Of a stretch of 64,000 nt of DNA, positions 47,901 through 56,900 are shown piece after piece. Below the pieces are notes generated by a model. The model did not search any database. It saw only the letters and a list, made by a program, of their open reading frames with translations, and was not told the origin of the DNA. Position numbers and translations under genes: made by a program. This DNA comes from Sophora flavescens (taxonomy: Eukaryota > Streptophyta > Magnoliopsida > Fabales > Fabaceae). Each line of letters opens with the position of its first letter. Positions within the stretch are counted from its first letter, which is position 1. The stretch covers positions 115,786,715 to 115,850,714 of the forward strand of contig CM061066.1 of the NCBI GenBank assembly GCA_030762895.1. The letters are read 5' to 3'.

Positions 47901-50900
47901 ATTTAGTTTAATTTCAAAATAATAAAAATTGTGCTTAATAATTTTAGTTGTTATGTTGTTTTTTTGTTTAATATTGTTATAAATATTATATTAAAAATTA
48001 AAATAATATTATTTAATTATAACCGGTTCAACCACGGTTCAACCTCGGTTGGACCATTGAACCTCGAACCGCTGCCTTCACCGGTTCGATGACCGGTCCG
48101 GTTTTGTAAACCTTGGGTATAGGTGCTTTTCTTCTAGTATTCAAGGCTCTTTATTTTAGGATATATATGATAGACAAAGTAGGTAAATTGGTCCCATACG
48201 TTTATTTTAATTTTCAAATCGGTCCTATATGTTTTTTTCCTTCAAATTGGTCCCATATGTTTTGAAACATTTTCACGTAAGTCCTATATGTTTTGAAGTT
48301 TTTTAAATAAGTCCTATACGTTTTTTAGTTTTATATTTGGTTATTTACTAAAATCACCTTTTGGAGAAGGGTGGATTAATCATTTTTGCCATATTCTTTT
48401 TCAACATTCATATCACCAATTTGGTAATTACACATCTAACAATCATTCTACACTATCCAAATAATATTCATTATACCAAAGTCACTTTCAACAATAAAGC
48501 ATAATAGCAACTCCCGAATATTGTCGCACAGTGGCCGACCCCAAAAATGTTATAGTGGAATAGATAGCAAGTAGCAAAACAGACACTACACTAAAAGACC
48601 ATAGGCATAAGATGAATAATTATATTGAACTGAGAACTCATCTGAGACGGATAGAGAACTCATTAAAACAGAGGTTACAAGCAAAGAACTCATTAGTGGC
48701 AGAGCACTCACAAAATAGTATAGCCAATACACCACATACCTACAAATGATGGATGATCACTATAATGTCACTAGACTTGCCGGATAGAAGTCGTTCTTAG
48801 CAGGGAAAACGATGGGTTGCACATAAAAGAGGAGGACAAGCCTGTGAAGAAGGACAAGGGAGCACAACACAAAGGCCAACAGATCTGTAAAGGATCTTTA
48901 ACCGTTGGAATATCACTATGATTGGTTGTAAAAGTGATGGACTGTTGGAATAGTAAGGTCCATCTTCGTAGAGACTGGGGAGCACAAAACAAAGGTTGCG
49001 GTGTGGGGTATAACTAGGTCGGTAACAGGTTTTTAACCCTAAAATTACTGAATAAAAAAAATGACAAAAATATCCTCAAAATAGAATAAACAATTTAACA
49101 TAGAGGAGAGGATGGGGATTTAACCCCACATCATTTAGCGTCCACAAATGATATGACAGGCTGCACATTTTTGCGATAAAGGCCACGGATCTCCACGACA
49201 GTAAATGCAACACGACAAGCAGACATGCCAGGCAACATGACACAATGCTACAGGGAAATAGCGACACAAAATACCGCAATTGATAACATAGCAATAATGT
49301 ATCAAAATATAAATTAATTACCAGAAATCAACTTTTAATCAAAATAAAGTTTGTAAAACTCAGTTCATTAAAACAAATTTTTGCAGGAAGTTTACAACAC
49401 ACCTTCAAAATTCCAACCAATCAAGGTATAATAGATACAAGAAAAATCCCCCAAAAAAAAAAAACACTAACAAATATGCAGAAGCCAACACATATTTCTA
49501 TTTTCTTGATGTTGTAACTAGAGCCATATTTACAATATTAAGACTATATATCTTAAGTTGACTATATTAATATGTTTCCAAAAAATAGATAACCAGTTGC
49601 TAATTAAACAGATATTTGAGCAACATTTCAAAAAATTACCTTGTACAAGCCATCATATGTGTAGACTTTACCGGTGTAACTGCTAGAAGAATCATGACCA
49701 CGAACCACCCTAACAGGCACACATTGCTCAACACAATTCTACAATTGAATTCAAATACAGGTTAGATGTGCCTTTTTACATCAAAGAGATTACAATTGTG
49801 AAGGAAAAGGAATCCAACTCAAAATTTAACGAAAAACACAAAATATAAAACAAGATTCAAAAAACATAACTTAATACACAAACACCATTACATACAATAT
49901 CACTTCAATAATTTAAACAAAACAAGAAATAAAATTTACCAAAAACAAAAGTGAGGATCAATTGTTCTTGTAATTAAACTCATTCCAATTTTAAATATTA
50001 CTGTTGAGATTAGTCGAGATTTGATTAGTTATGTGTAAACTAAGAAACTGCTATAATTCACCTATTCAATCCCTAAAATCAAGGGATTCAATTTTGTATG
50101 CATATTATTTTCAAAGGTTAACAATTTACCGCCACTGTCCAATCATGTGCCATCACTACCATCAGTGCCATCTTGTTCATGGTGCCCGCTCTCATGGATT
50201 CCATGTCTGTCGCCACTAACACTGCTCCTACATCAAGCTTTTGAAGGCACAATTTTCTTATTGCAAACATATGGGGGACACACGAGACAAATGTTCCTCG
50301 ATTGAATTCCCCAAAAAGTCAGCCCCTGTAACTCATACAGATAATTCTACAATTTGTCTCTCTCATTCCTTGCCTATCAGATCCTAGATTTTGGATTCCA
50401 GTGCTTCTAATCAAATAGCTGGAAATCCCTCTCTTTTCTTAAACTTGTCACAGCCTAAACACCATACATCATCACTCTTGCCGATGGTTCCAAGGTTAAA
50501 GTCACTAGTGTTGATCAAGCCAAACTCTTCCTTCCTTGCCTCTAAAGTCTGTCCTTTATAAACTTGGTTGTCCTTTTAATTTAATTTCTTTAAGTCAACT
50601 TACTCGGCACTCTAAATTGTTCCATAATCTTCACTGATAATTCCTTCTATATACAGGACCGAAGTACGAGACAAGCAGACAACTAATCAATACCGGGTGA
50701 GATCATGCACAAAATATTTAGAACTAACCAAGGAAGATGCATTTAACAACACAAGAAAACAACTAATCAATACCTGGTGAGATCATGAACAAAGTATTTA
50801 GAACTGAAAACATGTGGGGGAACCTTACATATCATCGATGGGAAAAAGAGGGAACAAGGTACATAAAGTTATCTATCTATCTCTATTGCATTTTGTTCAA

Positions 50901-53900
50901 TGTTTGAACAGCTCCAGTAATTGTAAGAAAATGTTTAAGCTCAATAGCTTATTGCTTTTTAGGTAAAAAAAACAAAGCTTGGTACGAAATGCTTGCTTTC
51001 TAGGTACAGAAAATTCAAAGCAAGCTTATATCTATCTCTACTGCATTATGTCCAATTATGATTTTCTTCAACCTAGTTCTCTGCAACCCCTTCTTGTACA
51101 ATCCGGTGTAAGAAGCAGGACATCAACTCCCAGTGGTTGCCAAAGAGGTCTACCATAGTGGCTCTGTAATTTTGACTTACGACAACCTCATGACCGCCTA
51201 CTACTTACCCTCTGGCATGCTCAATATGATCCAGCAATTCAAGGAAATGATTATGTAAAGTCACATCTGTATTGTTCCATTGTTAAACGCAGCATCTACC
51301 ATAAAGAGAGAATCCTCTACCGCAAACAATTGTCCATCCTCCAGTTCAAGGTAGTACATTATGAGCATATGGTTGTTAACTAATATGCAAGACGTTTGCA
51401 CATTCCAATTAACTTGCATAGCATTGAACGCTGCCTGATAGAAATCAATGGCTTGTTCTGCCATGGGCCATGCAGAACTATAAGGAGCATTGGTCGTTGA
51501 AGAGCAGCCATTGAAGAGCTAAAAATTGTAGTGGAATTCGTGCCCAAGAACAAACCAACGAGCAACCAACTGAAGAAACCATTACTGACTTCACAAACAG
51601 CAACCAAACCAAACATAAATGATTATAAGTCAGTGCTTACAACAGCTGAAGCTTAAACCCTAAAATCCATAACTTCAACTTGGTATTAGAGAGATACCAT
51701 CCTCCGTGACCTGCCCCGTCACTATTTCGCCGAGTCTCCAAAAGTACGGGACTATTCCAATAATTGTATTTAGAATTCTATTCGTTAAACCCTCCTTCGT
51801 TTCAAATGGTGTTCTCTAGAGCTCCCACAACAATTTTGGTTTAGATTTTGATTTTTTGGTTTCGTGGTTGCCGTCACTCGTCAGGCTTCCGGCTTGCCCA
51901 CTAGTTTTATTTGTCATGTTGGCTTCAACATGGTATTCACAATTAAATATAATTTCTGGTTGGTTTAGCTGCTAACTTCTGGTTGCAAGCTGTTGTTAGA
52001 ACATAATTATGTTTTTTTTTTGTTGGTTTCTCGTTTATTAGTGACTCTACAACAATGGTTCTGGTTTGCTCGTTCTAGTTTTTGAGTTTACCCTGTTACA
52101 GTATTTTTTAGTTGTCTCTTTCTTGTTGTTTAGCTCTGCTTGGCTGCACCACAATCATTTCCATACCTCAACTACAATTTATCATTCTAATTTGGTTCAA
52201 AGTCATGATGCCACCGACACCAACATCAGTTTCAGTTAGGACTTCAACTGTTGTAAGCACTGGTCGATTATTGTTTCAGTTTGGTTAGAAGTTGAGAGTT
52301 GAGACACCTTCAAAATGGGGCTTCAGCTACAGTAAGCACTGACACAATATCTTTCTGGTTTGGTTTGATGTTGTGACAACTTCTGGTTCAAGCTTCAGTT
52401 GCTGTAAACACTTGCTTATAATCGTTTATGTTTGGTTTGGTCATTGTTCATGAAGTCAACAGTGGTTTCTTCGATTGGTTGCTCGGTGGTTTGTTCTTGG
52501 ACACGAATTCCACTACAATTTTTAGCTCTTCAATGGCTGCTCTACAACGATCAATGCTCCGTATAGTTCTGCATGTCCCATGTCCCATAGCAAAACAAGC
52601 CATTGATTTCTATCAGGCAGCGTTTAACGCTATGCAAGTTAATTGGAATGTGCAAACATCTTGCATATTAGTTACCAACCATATGAACCATATGCTCTTC
52701 ACGTACTACCTTGAACTGGAATATGGACAATTGTTTGCGGTAGAGGATACTCTCTTTATGGCAGATGTTGCATTTAACAATGGAACAATACAGATGCGAC
52801 TTTACACTAATCATTTCCTTGAAATGCTGGATCAGATTGAACATGACGCAAGACATGTAGTAGGCAACCATGAGGTTGTCTTGAATCAAAATTTCCAGAG
52901 CCACAGTGGTAGAAATCTTTGGCTACCACTGGGAGTTGATGTCCCACTTCTTATACCAGATTGTACAAGAAGGGGTTGTACAAGAAGGGGTTGCAGAGAA
53001 CTAGGTTGAAGAAAAGAATAATTGAACATAGGAACTCTAACTAGAAGACGAGGTTCTCAGAGAAGCCCTGAAATGGAGAGGGATTCAAATAGAGAATGAA
53101 ACCCTAAAGGCGAAGCCATCAATACAATAGAAACGCCCTTTATAGCCCCATGTTATTCCTGAATCGTGGCTAGTAGCTTAGTCCACCTTTGGAGTGAAGG
53201 AGAAGATCAAATAGAAGCGAGTGATACACGAGTCCACCAACAGAGCGACATCAAAAGCCGTAGCTTTAAGCCATTCTTACCAAACTGAAGAGCGAAGCTC
53301 GGCTTGAGAAGAATAAAAAGATTTCAAATTCGTTTAGGCGGTACAAAATGAAAGAAAAAAGCAGGCCCCAGATAGAAAAAGAAAAGGCAAGCTTAATACA
53401 GTCAAGTAAACGGGAAATCCCTGGTAGAGCGAGATAGATATAAGCTTGCTTTGAATTTTCTGTACCTAGAAAGCAAGCATTTCGTAGTGAGTTTTGTTTT
53501 TTCTGTACCTAAAAAGCAATAAGCTATTGAGCTTAAACATTTTCGAACAGTTACGGGAGCTGTTCAAACATTGAACGGAATGCAATAGAGATAGATAGAT
53601 AACTTTCTGTACCTAGAAAGCAAGTATGACTCTCATTAATTCTAATTGTTACTTTTTAAGTCAAAAAAAAAAAATTATTAGATTTTTTGGCCTAACTCAA
53701 ACCCACAAAACCGGCTTGTAAAGTGAGGATTGTCCAAACTTTATAAGCACTACTTAGGTAATATCTCTAGGCGATGTGGTACTAAATACACCCCTCATAC
53801 CCAGCACAATGAAGATGCTGGTGGCTGCAATGAAGGAAGCACAAAGTTGCCACAATTAAGGGCGTTAGGGGCAGACCGCAATTTAGGTGGATTTCCAACA

Positions 53901-56900
53901 ATAATGCAAAACAAAAATTTTCTGTCCCTTTTAATCATTTTATAGCTTCACATGTCATACTTCATCGGACCACTTGTCCACACGCACCACCATTTTATGG
54001 TATTGCTGAAAGAAAATACTACCATATTATTGAAATTGCCACTTGCCCACACGCACCACCATTTTGGGGTGATACTCTTCTATTGGTTTCTTAATAAATA
54101 GAACGTCATCTTCTACTCCAAACAACAAAGTACCTTATTCCCTCTTGTTTCCAATGCATATTCTGTAAAGTTCCCCACATGTTTTTGGTTCTACATATTT
54201 TGTGCATGATCTCACCAAGTATTGATTAGTTGTCTGCTCGTGTTGTTAAATGCATCTTCCTTGGTTTTTACATATTTGCATATGTTATTATCCTTCCACC
54301 CATCGTTTTTACATAACTGAAGATAACACATTTTTTCACATCTTTCTTGGAACCAAAGTTTATCACTCAGCTATTACTCTTTCCCTATTATGTTCCACTT
54401 GTCATTGACTCATCGATTACAAATGTATTAGATGCGTTGGGTCTCCTACTTCATCCATCTCTCCCACAACACGTCCTCTCGTGTCCGCATCCTACACCCT
54501 TGGGGAGGCTGCCATTATAGACTCAAGTGATTCATCTCTGACGTCTCAACCTACTCCGACCCTACGTACACCTTCTACTGACTTTGCGATAGCTCTTTGC
54601 AAAGATACGGACGCTACCTCATAACCTTCATCCCATTTAAATTTTGAGTTATCATGGTTTATCTTCCTCCCATTATGCTTCTGTGCCTATGAATTCCTCT
54701 CCTTTTGTTCCTAAAATAGTCCAAGCAGCAGTCTCTCATCTAGGACTGCAAGAAGCAATGGTTGAGGAGATGGTTGCCTTAGAATCCAATCATAGTTGGA
54801 CACTCGTTCCTTTCCTCCCGAGAAATCTACAGTTGGTTGTCGATGGGTCTTCATTGTCAAAGTGGGTTATGATGGTCAGGTTGATCGGTTAAAAGCACGT
54901 TTGGTTGCTAAAACCTATACTCAGATATTTGACCTTAAATATGGTGATACTTTCTCTCATGTTAAAACCTCAATCCATCTTTTCTTATCAATGGCAGTCA
55001 TGCGCTCTTAGCCTCTACGTCAGTGGGACATAAAATATGATTACTTCATGGTGATTTTGGTTGAGGAAGTTTATATTGAACAACCACCAGAGTTTGTTGC
55101 TCGAGGGGAGATGTGTAGCATTGTTTGTAGGCTAGATAAGGCTTTATATGACCTTAAACAGTCCCCTCGAGGATGGTTTGGAAAATTTAGAACAGTCCTT
55201 CAACAATTTAGCATTATCCACAACAAAGCAAATCATTCTATGTTTCATAATCATTCCTCATCTGGCCAGTGTACCTATCTTGTTGTCAATGTAGACAACA
55301 TAGTTATTATAGGAGATGAGCAATAGGTTTCCAAAAAGTACATGGACCAATTTGAATTTTCCTGAAAAGTAGAGGGACCTATTTGAATTTTTTCAAACAA
55401 TTTAGGAAACCACAAATGATGAGTGTTGGATCACTTCATGAAACCCTGATGAATATTTAATGAAACTCTAATGGAAAAGTGTATGGGGGACCTCATTACA
55501 AAATTTCTATTTGTTTTATTAAAGATCCAATTACAAATTTTTAAAGTATAAGGACGTATATTTAAAATTATCAAATAGTTTAAGGACTGCAGATTAATTT
55601 AACCTACATATGTGACACGCTTGATATGCACCAGCTTGAGAGAGTGTTGCTATTTGTTGAGATTTGATTATATTTGATTAGCTATATATAAATTATGAAA
55701 CATCCGTAATTAGCCTATTTCATCCCTAAAATCAAGGCATTTAGTTTTATATGCATGTTAATATAAATTCAAAGGCTAAGAGTTGATCTCTCATGCCATT
55801 CTGTCCAAAATTCAGTTTTCTGAAACGATCAATGGCATTGATACATAGAGCATAATAGACTTGGAACACAATAGGTGAAATCATTAAAAAGGATTTTGAT
55901 TTAAATGGCAATTTTAAAGGCATTATTTATGATTCATAATAGAATATAATGACATCATTTAATACATGTAGACAAGCCCACTGGCACCTAGTGACAAAGA
56001 ATTCTGCGTTGTTACCGAAAACATTAAACTGTAATTCTCTTCTTTTAATGAATCAACAAGCAAAATGCTATACTACCAACAAGATAGAAAAAAGTATTAT
56101 TAGAATTCAAAGGGATTCAAGATCATTAAAAGCACACCTTGAGTGCTAGATTGCCTCGCTCCAATTTTTGATCCCGAATTTGACGCTTATCACCAGTCAA
56201 ATTATGCCCACCTTGACCAGTATATATAACATCCTCAGCATTATCAAGATCATCCTCATACATGCCCGATATGACAATGGCCACACCAATTGGGAATTCA
56301 TAATTGTTGTGCTGTGACAACCACACAAAAAGAAAAAAAGGAACATAGGTTAATATGGAGCATTTAATTCAAAAACCTATTGTATCACAATCACATGTAA
56401 AGTTTCAAATACTCAATATTCCAAATTATAGTACAAGTAAATACAACACTTCAAAAAGAAATTGCAATACCACTTTGGCATAGGATTGACCCATATAATC
56501 AATGCCATTTAACCAATGGCTATGAAAACCAACAACAACCATTTCAGCACGAGAATAGAACTGGTGTCCAACCTCAATACCTGGCATTAAGAGAAAAAGT
56601 AAAACAACTAAATATGGAACTAACACCACAACAATAATTGACCACGCACATAACAATCACATTATAATTATAATTATAATAAATAACATTTTCTGCTTGA
56701 ATTGAGAGATAACAAATAGGCATGTTACATATAAAACCATACAATGGATGAAAATCATATTGGATGACCTCATCATAAAATTGGAGGACCCTATGAAGCT
56801 GTTTTAGGGCAACAAATCAGGCATTAGTATTGCTCATAACCCGGTTCAACATGACAAAACAAAATTCATCAAATAGAAGTTGGATAGTAAATTGATAATG

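Larger units (their letters stand above)
41960..48172 (+). other. Plastid DNA insertion (NUPT): psbD-psbC region, twice interrupted
   Basis: About 1.9 kb of plastid-derived DNA in three pieces: about 41960-43050, 46822-47579 and 48116-48172. It starts in the psbD upstream region, contains psbD and runs into psbC in the plastid gene order, with psbC beginning inside psbD as in chloroplasts. A Copia element (43051-46821) and an hAT MITE (47580-48115) were inserted later, each with its own TSD. Substitutions and stops show it is non-functional. It lies inside the 12.9-kb intron of SUVH4. The left border is estimated. Confidence 0.92.
52380..53610 (+). repeat. Right arm of a large inverted repeat
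   Basis: Mirror of 50867-51650, ending TAGAGATAGATAGATAAC. Longer than the left arm because of extra sequence at about 53040-53420. The spacer between the arms is about 730 bp. Confidence 0.85.
50002..55790 (+). mobile_element. Ancient Copia element with internal rearrangement in the D/E intron
   Basis: Short, diverged LTRs: about 50002-50130 (TGTTGAGATTAGTCGAGATT) and 55645-55790 (TGTTGAGATTTGATTATATT), sharing CCCTAAAATCAAGG and TATGCAT. A protease remnant lies at about 50380-50530 (WILDSSASNQIAGNPSLF). Integrase, RT and linker remnants lie at 53940-55326. CAGCTTGAGAGAGTGTTG before the right LTR resembles the usual Copia purine-tract region. Between protease and integrase sits an inverted duplication (50867-53610) that is not normal Copia sequence. 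The part around 50650-50850 is an inverted copy of the integrase-linker text at 54170-54290. No TSD recognised. Confidence 0.65.

Noticed and set aside
42305..48172. psbD and psbC as functional genes or evidence of a plastid genome window
   Set aside because: Stops, deletions and two transposon insertions break them, and nuclear exons lie on both sides.
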